Positions 1-5,746 of a DNA stretch of 6,337 nt are shown piece after piece. Under the pieces are notes generated by a model, which saw nothing but the letters and a program-made list of their open reading frames with translations, was not told the origin of the DNA and ran no database searches. The position numbers and the translations under genes were made by a program. Positions within the stretch are counted from its first letter, which is position 1. Each line of letters starts with the position of its first letter. Origin of the DNA: Treponema sp. (lineage in GTDB: Bacteria; Spirochaetota; Spirochaetia; Treponematales; Breznakiellaceae); assembly GCA_031271075.1 (NCBI GenBank), contig JAISWN010000075.1, forward strand, positions 1-6,337, given 5' to 3'.

Positions 1-495
1 CTTGGATTCCAGACGGGCAAAGATCAGATTCTCCACCTCTTCCCGGTTCTTACGCAGGGAATAGGCGATTTCGTCTTCCAGCAGCTTAAGGGCGGAATCG
101 TAAAGCTTCCGTTCCAAAACAGGCAGTTCTTTCACCTTGCTGCGGTGGTACAGGGAACGGACGATCATGGCGATGTCGGTAACGCTGCCCTTCTTGAGAA
201 GCTCAAGGTTCATCTGATACCGGAGCTTCCAGTCCGAGGGGATGGGATCGAAATCCTCGCCGATCAGATCCAGGGCTTTCTGGGCCTCGTCCTTGGGAAC
301 GATGGGCCGTATCCCCAAACCCTCGGCCTTTTCCACCGGAACCATGATGGTCATATCCGAAACTTCAAGGTAGATAACATAATAAAGGATCTTCGCGCTT
401 TTGAATTCCCTTTCTTCAATGGAATTAATGATCCCCACCCCCTGGCTGGGATAGACTACCTTTTGATTTACCTGAAAGCCCTTCGCCTTAGTCAT
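1..495 (-). CDS. carD: CarD/CdnL-family RNA polymerase-binding transcription regulator (C-terminal end cut by window)
   Basis: Reading the minus strand from the ATG at 495-493 gives 165 codons with no stop, running off the left edge. The N-terminus (FQVNQKVVYPSQGVGII, residues 7-23) is the typical opening of the CarD_CdnL_TRCF domain, a Tudor-like fold (about residues 7-65) that binds the RNA polymerase beta subunit. The rest is a helical DNA-binding domain. W89 in PSDWKLRYQMN aligns with the conserved Trp (W85) of Mycobacterium tuberculosis CarD, which wedges into the upstream edge of the transcription bubble. The family is usually about 160 residues, so only a few residues are probably missing. 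The start is firm: an in-frame TAA lies two codons upstream (504-502) and this is the first ATG. No Shine-Dalgarno precedes it. Expected role, from the family, is a global modulator of open-complex stability in the cytoplasm. It is divergent from the ABC transporter operon. Confidence 0.9.
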   Translation of the reverse strand, partial: MTKAKGFQVNQKVVYPSQGVGIINSIEEREFKSAKILYYVIYLEVSDMTIMVPVEKAEGLGIRPIVPKDEAQKALDLIGEDFDPIPSDWKLRYQMNLELLKKGSVTDIAMIVRSLYHRSKVKELPVLERKLYDSALKLLEDEIAYSLRKNREEVENLIFARLESK

Positions 496-503
496 TAGGT
501 TTT

Positions 504-533
504 ATTATACCACAAAGAGGGCCCTTTAGTCCA
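504..533 (-). promoter_or_regulatory. carD promoter with extended -10, predicting a leaderless mRNA
   Basis: On the minus strand the sequence TGGTATAAT lies at 512-504: a perfect TATAAT (509-504) with a TGn extension. A weak -35 (TGGACT, 533-528, 4 of 6 matches to TTGACA) lies 18 bp further upstream. The -10 ends only 8 nt before the carD ATG, so a start 6-8 nt downstream would fall at about 498-496, leaving at most a few bases of leader. There is no room for a Shine-Dalgarno and none is seen. The match is clear by eye; the start site is inferred. Confidence 0.6.
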
Positions 534-554
534 TGGGCCGGGAATGATGCCCGG
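520..554. repeat. Two adjacent inverted repeats overlapping the carD -35 region; possible operator
   Basis: GGCCC (520-524) and GGGCC (535-539) form a 5-bp inverted repeat with a 10-nt spacer that encloses the proposed carD -35. Directly beside it CCGGG (538-542) and CCCGG (550-554) form a second 5-bp repeat with a 7-nt spacer, overlapping the first by two bases. The arms are short and GC-rich, so chance is a real possibility. An operator for autoregulation or divergent control is only inference. No T-run follows on either strand that would make this a terminator. Confidence 0.25.
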
Positions 555-638
555 AAGGATGTTTTTCAGGCAGAGGGAAACAAGGCTTCCTCGAAAAGGC
601 CCCATTAATCGGTTTTCGTTAATTCGTTTTTTCTTTCC

Positions 639-667
639 TTGACAGCGGAGATAAAGTAATGGAGAAT
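639..667 (+). promoter_or_regulatory. Promoter of the ABC transporter/rapZ operon
   Basis: A perfect -35, TTGACA, lies at 639-644. At the ideal 17-bp spacing the -10 is GAGAAT (662-667, 4 of 6). A T-rich stretch (627-637) lies just upstream. A better-looking hexamer, TATGAT (674-679, 5 of 6), is 29 bp from TTGACA, so it would need another -35 (only poor ATAAAG at 651-656). The predicted transcript has a 5' leader of about 40 nt ending in AAGGAG (704-709), six bases before the ATG at 716. An imperfect dyad, ATTAA (604-608) with TTAAT (619-623), lies upstream of the -35 and could be an activator site. Confidence 0.55.
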
Positions 668-680
668 GGACATTATGATG

Positions 681-700
681 AATTTTAACCAAAATTTAAC
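681..700 (+). promoter_or_regulatory. AT-rich dyad plus 11-bp-phased direct repeat in the operon leader; candidate operator
   Basis: AATTTT (681-686) and AAAATT (691-696) are perfect inverted arms around AACC. The same stretch holds two copies of TTTAAC (684-689 and 695-700) whose starts are 11 bp apart, about one helical turn. It lies between the predicted transcription start and the ribosome binding site, where a bound repressor could block the operon. It does not resemble a canonical Fur box. AT-rich leaders give such patterns by chance, so confidence is low. Confidence 0.25.
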
Positions 701-715
701 ACAAAGGAGAAAATC

Positions 716-1849
716 ATGAAAAAGATAGGAATTTTGGCGATCCTTGTCGCCTTAATGGCGGTTCATGTTTTTGGAGGGGGCCAAGGCGCGGCTTCCAAGG
801 GCGGCGGGGCGCCGGAAAAAGTTTTAACCCATGACGAACTGGTGGCGGCGGCGAAGGCCGAAGGAAAGGTGGTGGTTTATTCCATTACTTCCCGGATTTC
901 CAATGCGGCGGAAAGTTTTGAGAAACGTTACGGCATCAAGGTTGAATATTCCAACCTAAAGGACGGTGAATTAATCGAGAAGGTTACCAAAGAAGTAGGG
1001 GGCCGTATCGATGGGGCGGATTTTGTTATCTCCCAGGACTCAGGCCGGGTTTACGGACAGCTTATCGCCACGGGTTTTCTGGTTAATTACGTTCCAGAAT
1101 CCATGAAGCAGGTCATCCCCCGGAGTTATCAGGATCCTCTGATCTTTCAGCTTATCAACAAGGTGTTTATTTTTAACAGTGAAAAAACCCAGAACCCGAT
1201 TATCAAAAACGCATGGGAAGTAACGGAGCCCAAATGGAAGGGGCTTATCCAGTTCAAGGACCCCAATACCGAAGGGGTGAACATGAATTTTCTTACCATG
1301 CTGACTTCCCCCGAATGGAGCGCCAAACTTGAACAGGCCTATGAAAAGCTTTACGGCCGTAAACTCGTCCTGACCACGAAAAACGCCGGTTATGAATGGA
1401 TTAAACAATTTTTTGGAAACGGCCTGGTATTGGGCAATAGCGATACTACCATATCCGAAAATATCGGCATCAAGGGTCAACCCCAAACCACCATGGGCCT
1501 TTTCGTGTATTCCAAGACCCGGTTTGACGCTTCCAAGAATCTTGCCCTCCTGCCCATGACAGAGATAGAGCCTTTTTCCGGGTTTATGTACCCCGCTTTT
1601 TTACACCTTACCGCCAACGCCAAACATCCCAATGCGGCAAAACTCTTTATCGAATACCTTTTAACCCAGGAAGGCTTCGCGCCCTGGGCAAAAGATGTGG
1701 GGGCCTATTCATCCAATCCGAATATTCCGGTTAACGCGGGGGATTATCCGGTTTCATTCTGGGAGCCCCGGCTGATCCCTGAGGATCCTCAGTACCTCTT
1801 TGAACACCGGGCGGAAGTGGAAGAATTTGTGAATAATATCGCCTATTGA
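716..1849 (+). CDS. Periplasmic substrate-binding protein of an FbpA/AfuA-type ABC importer
   Basis: A 377-residue protein with a strong ribosome site (AAGGAG, 704-709). Residues 1-20 form an export signal: Lys2-Lys3, then a hydrophobic core (about 4-19), then a Gly/Gln/Ser/Lys-rich stretch (20-31). There is no cysteine, so it is not a lipoprotein; it is probably cleaved by signal peptidase I, or it stays anchored by the core. The mature part fits the COG1840 fold: KVVVYS (51-56) as the first strand, a WEVTEPKWKGLIQFKDP block (167-183), and a C-terminal HPNAAKLFIEYLLTQEGF block (304-321) followed by YSSNPNIP (331-338). The family binds ferric iron, but also sugar phosphates, phosphonates and thiamine. 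I see no adjacent Tyr-Tyr pair of the kind that ligates iron in FbpA (NAGYEWIKQFF, 223-233, has one Tyr), so the substrate is unresolved. It is the first gene of the operon and its partners follow directly. Confidence 0.85.
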   Translation: MKKIGILAILVALMAVHVFGGGQGAASKGGGAPEKVLTHDELVAAAKAEGKVVVYSITSRISNAAESFEKRYGIKVEYSNLKDGELIEKVTKEVGGRIDGADFVISQDSGRVYGQLIATGFLVNYVPESMKQVIPRSYQDPLIFQLINKVFIFNSEKTQNPIIKNAWEVTEPKWKGLIQFKDPNTEGVNMNFLTMLTSPEWSAKLEQAYEKLYGRKLVLTTKNAGYEWIKQFFGNGLVLGNSDTTISENIGIKGQPQTTMGLFVYSKTRFDASKNLALLPMTEIEPFSGFMYPAFLHLTANAKHPNAAKLFIEYLLTQEGFAPWAKDVGAYSSNPNIPVNAGDYPVSFWEPRLIPEDPQYLFEHRAEVEEFVNNIAY

Positions 1850-1887
1850 AAGGGGCCGTTTTTCAGACGTGGATTTCCTGTTGTTAA

Positions 1888-1929
1888 AGGGAGCTGTTAA
1901 AAAACCCGGCTGGGTTTTAGCGGTTCCCT
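1888..1929 (+). other. Long imperfect hairpin between binding-protein and permease genes
   Basis: Folding by eye, 1888-1898 pairs with 1919-1929 (11 pairs, including G-U pairs at 1893/1924, 1895/1922 and 1897/1920). After a two-base bulge (1899-1900), AAAACCC (1901-1907) pairs with GGGTTTT (1912-1918) around a GGCT loop. On the plus strand it is followed by A-residues, not a T-run, so it is not a standard intrinsic terminator; the inner stem with TTTT could cause weak attenuation. Intercistronic hairpins after binding-protein genes are known to protect the upstream message (the malE-malF case) and give excess binding protein. That role here is inferred from position. Confidence 0.55.
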
Positions 1930-1949
1930 AAAAAAGGACGGTGGTTTTT

Positions 1950-3743
1950 ATGACAAAAGTTAATCAATTTCGGTCCTTTATACGAAAACCACATAACATA
2001 ATCCTCGTGGTTTTGGCAGTCTTGTTGGTTTTTCTTACCCTTTTTCCCCTCCTGTCTCTGGTGAGGGATACGGTAATTGTGCATCCTTCAGAGGTCATGA
2101 CCGTCCGGGGTTCTAAAATCGGAGAATTAACGCCTTTTCACTGGAAAAAGGTGTTCCTGGACGGTGAAACCAGTCTCAATATCTTTTACCGGCCCTTTTG
2201 GAATACCATTGTGGTGTCTCTCTGGAGTTGTGTGGTTGCTATTCTGGTGGGTGGTTCCGTGGCATGGCTGATTACCCGGAGCGATATACAGTGGAAATCT
2301 TTTATATCGGTGGTGTTTATTTTCCCCTACATCATGCCTTCCTGGACGCTGGCCATGGCGTGGCGCAACTTTTTCCGCAACCGCCTTATCGGCGGCGCTC
2401 AGGGGCTGTTTTCCGCGATAACCGGCATAGAAACGGCGGACTGGTTTGCCTACGGCATCTTCCCCATCATTATAGTCCAGGGCCTCCATTACGCGCCTTT
2501 TGCGTACATCCTTATCGGAGGCATACTCCGCAACATGGATGCCAACCTGGAAGAAGCGGCGGTGATCCTCAAAGCGGGAAGGTTAAAGATCCTTACCCGG
2601 ATTACTTTACCCATCGTTATGCCCGCCGTGCTTTCAACTTTTCTCCTGGTTTTTTCAAGCTGTATGAGCGCCTTTGCGGTTCCCGCCTTTCTGGGGATGC
2701 CGGTCCGTTTTCAGGTATTGACCACCCAGCTCTACCGTACCCTGAACGGCCTGAATCCGGGGTATGGCTACATTATGGCCCTGGTGATGATCGTCATGGG
2801 AACAGGCATACTTCTTTTTCAACAGTGGTTCGTGGGAAAACGGCGATCTTTTACCACCGTAACGGGGAAAAGCTCCAATATAGCCTTGGTAAGACTCAAG
2901 GGCATGCGTCTGCCCGTTTCAATATTCCTTGTTTTGGTTGTAGGGCTTGTGGCCATCCTGCCCTTAATTACCTTCGCGGTGGAGTCTTTTATCATGGCCC
3001 CCGGAGATTATTCCCTCAAGAACCTGACCCTTCAGTTCTGGGTGGGGGAAGGCCGGGAAGATATAGGCGGCGGGGAGCCGGGTATCCTCTTAAACCGGTA
3101 TATATACCTGGGCCTTTGGAACAGCCTGCGGCTTTCGGTGGTGGTTTCCTTTATTTCGGGAACCGTCGGAGCCCTGGCGGGATACGCCATTGTCCGGCGG
3201 CGAGGAAGCAAACTTTCATCCCTGGTAAACAATTTGGCCTTCTTCCCCTACCTTATGCCGTCCATGGCGTTTGGGGCGATTTATCTTTCCATGTTTGCCA
3301 AACAGAACCTTTTTATTCCCTCCCTCTATGGGTCATTTGCCCTGCTGGTACTGGTAGGTTCCGTTAAATATCTGCCCTTCGCCTCCCGATCCGGGATGAA
3401 TGCCATGCTTCAGTTAAGCGGCGAGATTGAGGAAGCAGGGCTTATCGTGGGCATACCCTGGTGGAAACGGATGACGAAAATTATTTTCCCCATACAAAAA
3501 ACGAGTTTTCTTTCCGGATATCTCCTACCCTTTATTTCCTGCATGCGGGAGCTGTCTCTCTTTGTCCTGCTCATTGTCCCGTCAACCAGGATCCTCACCA
3601 CCATGCTTTTCCAATATAACGAAAAGGGTTGGAGTCAATATGCCAACGCCATCAATCTTTTGATCGTTGTTATCGTGTTGCTTTTTAATACGATAATCAA
3701 CAAGCTGACCGGGGCGTCAATAGACAAGGGAATCGGAGGATGA
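1950..3743 (+). CDS. Fused two-domain ABC transporter permease (FbpB/AfuB type)
   Basis: A 597-residue inner-membrane protein carrying two MetI-like permease domains in one chain, as in the ferric/AfuB family. Each half has the EAA loop that docks on the ATPase: EEAAVILKAG with TLP (201-221) and EEAGLIVGIPWWKR with FP (494-514); the second lacks the second Ala of the EAA core. About 12 membrane segments are visible, near 16-39, 87-108, 117-138, 167-190, 225-247, 273-292, 321-344, 388-413, 424-449, 458-479, 520-545 and 566-584. Both halves open with matching W-N-T/S motifs (FWNTIVVS at 83, LWNSLRLS at 389). I chose ATG 1950 over GTG 1941 because GTG lies 2 nt from the AAGGA at 1934-1938, too close to serve as its start; for ATG the spacing is 11 nt, or 5 nt from GGTGG (1940-1944). 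It follows the binding-protein gene by 100 bp and precedes the ATPase by 1 bp. Confidence 0.9.
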   Translation: MTKVNQFRSFIRKPHNIILVVLAVLLVFLTLFPLLSLVRDTVIVHPSEVMTVRGSKIGELTPFHWKKVFLDGETSLNIFYRPFWNTIVVSLWSCVVAILVGGSVAWLITRSDIQWKSFISVVFIFPYIMPSWTLAMAWRNFFRNRLIGGAQGLFSAITGIETADWFAYGIFPIIIVQGLHYAPFAYILIGGILRNMDANLEEAAVILKAGRLKILTRITLPIVMPAVLSTFLLVFSSCMSAFAVPAFLGMPVRFQVLTTQLYRTLNGLNPGYGYIMALVMIVMGTGILLFQQWFVGKRRSFTTVTGKSSNIALVRLKGMRLPVSIFLVLVVGLVAILPLITFAVESFIMAPGDYSLKNLTLQFWVGEGREDIGGGEPGILLNRYIYLGLWNSLRLSVVVSFISGTVGALAGYAIVRRRGSKLSSLVNNLAFFPYLMPSMAFGAIYLSMFAKQNLFIPSLYGSFALLVLVGSVKYLPFASRSGMNAMLQLSGEIEEAGLIVGIPWWKRMTKIIFPIQKTSFLSGYLLPFISCMRELSLFVLLIVPSTRILTTMLFQYNEKGWSQYANAINLLIVVIVLLFNTIINKLTGASIDKGIGG

Positions 3744-3744
3744 T

Positions 3745-4863
3745 ATGCCCGAGATAGTGCTGAATAAGGTTTCAAAATATTTTGGCAAATTTACGGCCGT
3801 GGATAATCTGGATCTCGTAATCGCTGACGGCGGGTTTGTGACCCTCCTGGGACCTTCAGGCTGCGGTAAAACAACGACGCTGCGGATGATTGCGGGGCTG
3901 GAAACCCCCACGGAAGGGGAAATCTTTATAAACGGAAAACCGGTTTTTTCTTCTTCCAAAGGGATTGATGTGGCCCCCAACAAACGGGACGTGGGGTTCC
4001 TTTTTCAAAATTACGCTCTCTGGCCCCACATGACGGTTGAACAGAATATTTCCTTCGGCCTTGAAAACCTCAAGTGGGATAAGGGCAGGATAAAGACCAG
4101 GGTTAATGAGCTTTTGGTTATGCTGAAAATAGAACAATTCGGGAAACGTTACCCCAGCGAACTTTCCGGGGGCCAGCAGCAGCGGGTGGCCATAGCCCGA
4201 ACTTTGGCTACCGGACCCAAGGTACTTTTTATGGACGAGCCCCTGTCGAACCTGGATGCCAAGCTCAGGACCGAGATGCGTTCAGAACTCAAGCGCTTGC
4301 ATGCCGAGACGGATTCTACTTTTGTATACGTTACCCATGATCAGCTTGAGGCCATGACACTTTCCACCAGAACCTGCTTGATGAAGGAAGGGATCGTTCA
4401 GCAGTATGCGCCTCCCCTGGAAGTATACAACCAGCCGGCCAATATCTTCGTGGCGGATTTTGTCGGAAGCCCTACCATGAATTTTATTGAGGCCAAGGCA
4501 GTTAATACCGGCGGCCGGAAAATTGATCTGAAACTGAGCGGGGCCGGGCTTGAGTTTACTCCCCGGGGGGAGGGGATAACCCTTAAAGACGGGACAGCCG
4601 TGACGGTGGGAATTCGGCCTGAACATATACGCCTGGGAGAGGAAGGAGGCGCAAAAGCGAAAATTTATGCCGCCCTTCCTTCGGGAATGGAAACCATCGT
4701 CAGGATCCGTTTTGGAGAACTTATCCTTACATCGGTTGTTTTCGGCGCCATTGATTATAAAACGGATACGGAAATTAATGTGGATTTTACCGGGGATAAT
4801 TGTGTCCTTTTTGATAAGGAAAGCGGTCGTAATCTTGGGATCGGAAAAATTCAGGTCAAATAA
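3745..4863 (+). CDS. ABC transporter ATPase (FbpC/PotA type, with TOBE domain)
   Basis: A 372-residue cytoplasmic ATPase with every expected motif: A-loop Tyr12, Walker A GPSGCGKTT (36-44), Q-loop Gln88 in FQNYALWPH, signature LSGGQQQR (140-147), Walker B VLFMDEP (160-166), D-loop SNLD (168-171) and switch His198 in VTHDQ. The C-terminal part (about 246-372) is a TOBE-type tail with the usual GIRPEHIRL (289-297); this tail often has a regulatory or subunit-contact role in the family. The start is firm: GGAGG (3735-3739) lies 5 nt before the ATG, and the permease stop is just 1 nt upstream, so translation is probably coupled. ATP hydrolysis drives import through the fused permease. The helical stretch after the H-loop (MTLSTRTCLMKEG) departs from the common M-A-L-A-D-R pattern but breaks no catalytic residue. 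The substrate cannot be read from this subunit. Confidence 0.93.
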   Translation: MPEIVLNKVSKYFGKFTAVDNLDLVIADGGFVTLLGPSGCGKTTTLRMIAGLETPTEGEIFINGKPVFSSSKGIDVAPNKRDVGFLFQNYALWPHMTVEQNISFGLENLKWDKGRIKTRVNELLVMLKIEQFGKRYPSELSGGQQQRVAIARTLATGPKVLFMDEPLSNLDAKLRTEMRSELKRLHAETDSTFVYVTHDQLEAMTLSTRTCLMKEGIVQQYAPPLEVYNQPANIFVADFVGSPTMNFIEAKAVNTGGRKIDLKLSGAGLEFTPRGEGITLKDGTAVTVGIRPEHIRLGEEGGAKAKIYAALPSGMETIVRIRFGELILTSVVFGAIDYKTDTEINVDFTGDNCVLFDKESGRNLGIGKIQVK

Positions 4864-5737
4864 AGCTCCAGAAGAAGAAAATGCCGAACCATTCACGCCG
4901 GTTTTGATCGGGGGGTATCCCCGATCGGGCCGGACATCGGTTTTACATGAATTGCAGGCCCTGGGGTATGAAATCTTTGACGATGCCGGCCTGGAGGAAA
5001 TTATCCGTTTTTTTTCAAAGAGCCGGTGTTTTTCCCGGAGAGCAAAAATCGCCGTGGTTATGGGAAATGAAAACGGCGAAGCTCCCGGCGGATTGGATGA
5101 CTTTTTTGGCAAGCCGGAAGCGCGGCAGTTCCCTTTTAAACTGGTATTTATTGAGGCGGGGGATGCCGTTCTTATCGACCGCCGTCCGGCCGATTCTAAT
5201 ACAAGCCCGGAGGAAGCATCGGAGAAATTACAAAACAGCCGGAAGTCCTTTGAATTGATCCGTTCAAAGGCGGATCTCATACTCAACAGCTCCTATATGC
5301 TGCCCCGGGATGAGGCATACCGTATCGAAGCCCTGGTTGAGGGCCGTCCCTATCAGGTTGAGACGGTCGTGGAAATCATGTCTTTTGGTTTTCAATATGG
5401 GGGCGAAGCGGGGGATCTGGTACTTGATGTCCGGTTTTTGCCGAATCCCTATTATGTGAATGCCCTGCGCCCCCTTACCGGCAGAGATGAGCCCTGCGCC
5501 GCCTATGTCCTGGGTTTTGAGGATGCCCAAAGAACCCTGCACCTTTTAGGGGAACTGATGGAAACCATGGTTCACGCTTTCAGAAAACAAGGCCGGAAAA
5601 TATTAAAAATCTGTATCGGGTGTACCGGAGGACAACACCGTTCCGTCGCCTTGGCGGAAGCCCTGGCGAAAAAAATAAAATCTTCAGGTTGTCCCATAAA
5701 GATCCGTCACCGGGAAATGGAAGCCCACCGTTATTAG
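4802..5737 (+). CDS. rapZ: RapZ (YvcJ/YhbJ)-family protein with degenerate P-loop
   Basis: The C-terminal half is unmistakably RapZ: MSFGFQYGG, then LDVRFLPNPYYVNALRPLTG (from 5423), IGCTGGQHRSV (5615-5647) and a final RHRE. In E. coli this half binds glucosamine-6-phosphate and RNA and guides RNase E to the sRNA GlmZ; Bacillus YvcJ is a nucleotide-binding relative. The N-terminal half normally carries a GxxxxGKS P-loop. Here it reads GYPRSGRT (4913-4936), with Arg for Lys, and the usual RR..TRR.HP stretch is replaced by RRPADSNTS, so ATP/GTP hydrolysis is doubtful. The start is unresolved. GTG 4802, after GGGGA at 5-nt spacing, gives 311 residues and overlaps the ATPase gene. ATG 4778 (319 aa), TTG 4835 (300 aa) and TTG 4904 (277 aa) are alternatives, and the well-placed ATG 4881 is out of frame. 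Homology begins near 4904; the E. coli protein has 284 residues. It ends in tandem stops TAG TAA (5735-5740). Confidence 0.85.
   Translation: MSFLIRKAVVILGSEKFRSNKAPEEENAEPFTPVLIGGYPRSGRTSVLHELQALGYEIFDDAGLEEIIRFFSKSRCFSRRAKIAVVMGNENGEAPGGLDDFFGKPEARQFPFKLVFIEAGDAVLIDRRPADSNTSPEEASEKLQNSRKSFELIRSKADLILNSSYMLPRDEAYRIEALVEGRPYQVETVVEIMSFGFQYGGEAGDLVLDVRFLPNPYYVNALRPLTGRDEPCAAYVLGFEDAQRTLHLLGELMETMVHAFRKQGRKILKICIGCTGGQHRSVALAEALAKKIKSSGCPIKIRHREMEAHRY
4881..4907 (+). other. Eight-codon micro-ORF at the rapZ start; possible coupling peptide or sign of a frameshift
   Basis: The ATG at 4881 follows the purine-rich GAAGAAGAAA (4871-4880) and opens an 8-codon frame (MPNHSRRF) whose TGA (4905-4907) overlaps TTG 4904-4906, an in-frame start for RapZ. 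Ribosomes ending there could restart on the TTG. Alternatively, one extra T in the TTTT run (4902-4905) would join this ATG to RapZ and give a 285-residue protein. Both readings are inference. Confidence 0.3.
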
Positions 5738-5746
5738 TAAGCCCCC

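Noticed and set aside
145..498. 117-codon plus-strand frame opposite carD
   Set aside because: The opposite strand encodes a clear CarD protein along the whole stretch.
495..692. 65-codon minus-strand frame in the divergent intergenic region
   Set aside because: It covers both promoters, has no clear ribosome site and shows no family resemblance; its end abuts the carD ATG.
639..715. Fur box or riboswitch in the operon leader
   Set aside because: No GATAATGATAATCATTATC-like sequence is present, and the predicted leader of about 40 nt is too short for a known riboswitch.
1901..1918. Intrinsic terminator after the binding-protein gene
   Set aside because: The inner stem is AAAACCC/GGGTTTT with only the stem's own four T residues; A-residues follow the full hairpin, so at most weak attenuation.
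2198..3367. 389-codon plus-strand open frame inside the permease gene
   Set aside because: It lies wholly within the well-supported permease gene in another frame and has an Arg/Pro/Gly/His-rich low-quality composition with no recognisable domain.
4855..4870. Programmed +1 frameshift fusing the ATPase to RapZ at AAATAAAGC
   Set aside because: The RapZ frame is open across the ATPase stop, but no known +1 shift signal is present and a fusion is unneeded to explain two standard-length proteins.
4282..5286. 334-codon minus-strand open frame across the ATPase and rapZ
   Set aside because: It is antisense to two clear genes, has a Ser/Arg/Pro-rich composition and no motif or ribosome site; a shadow of codon bias.
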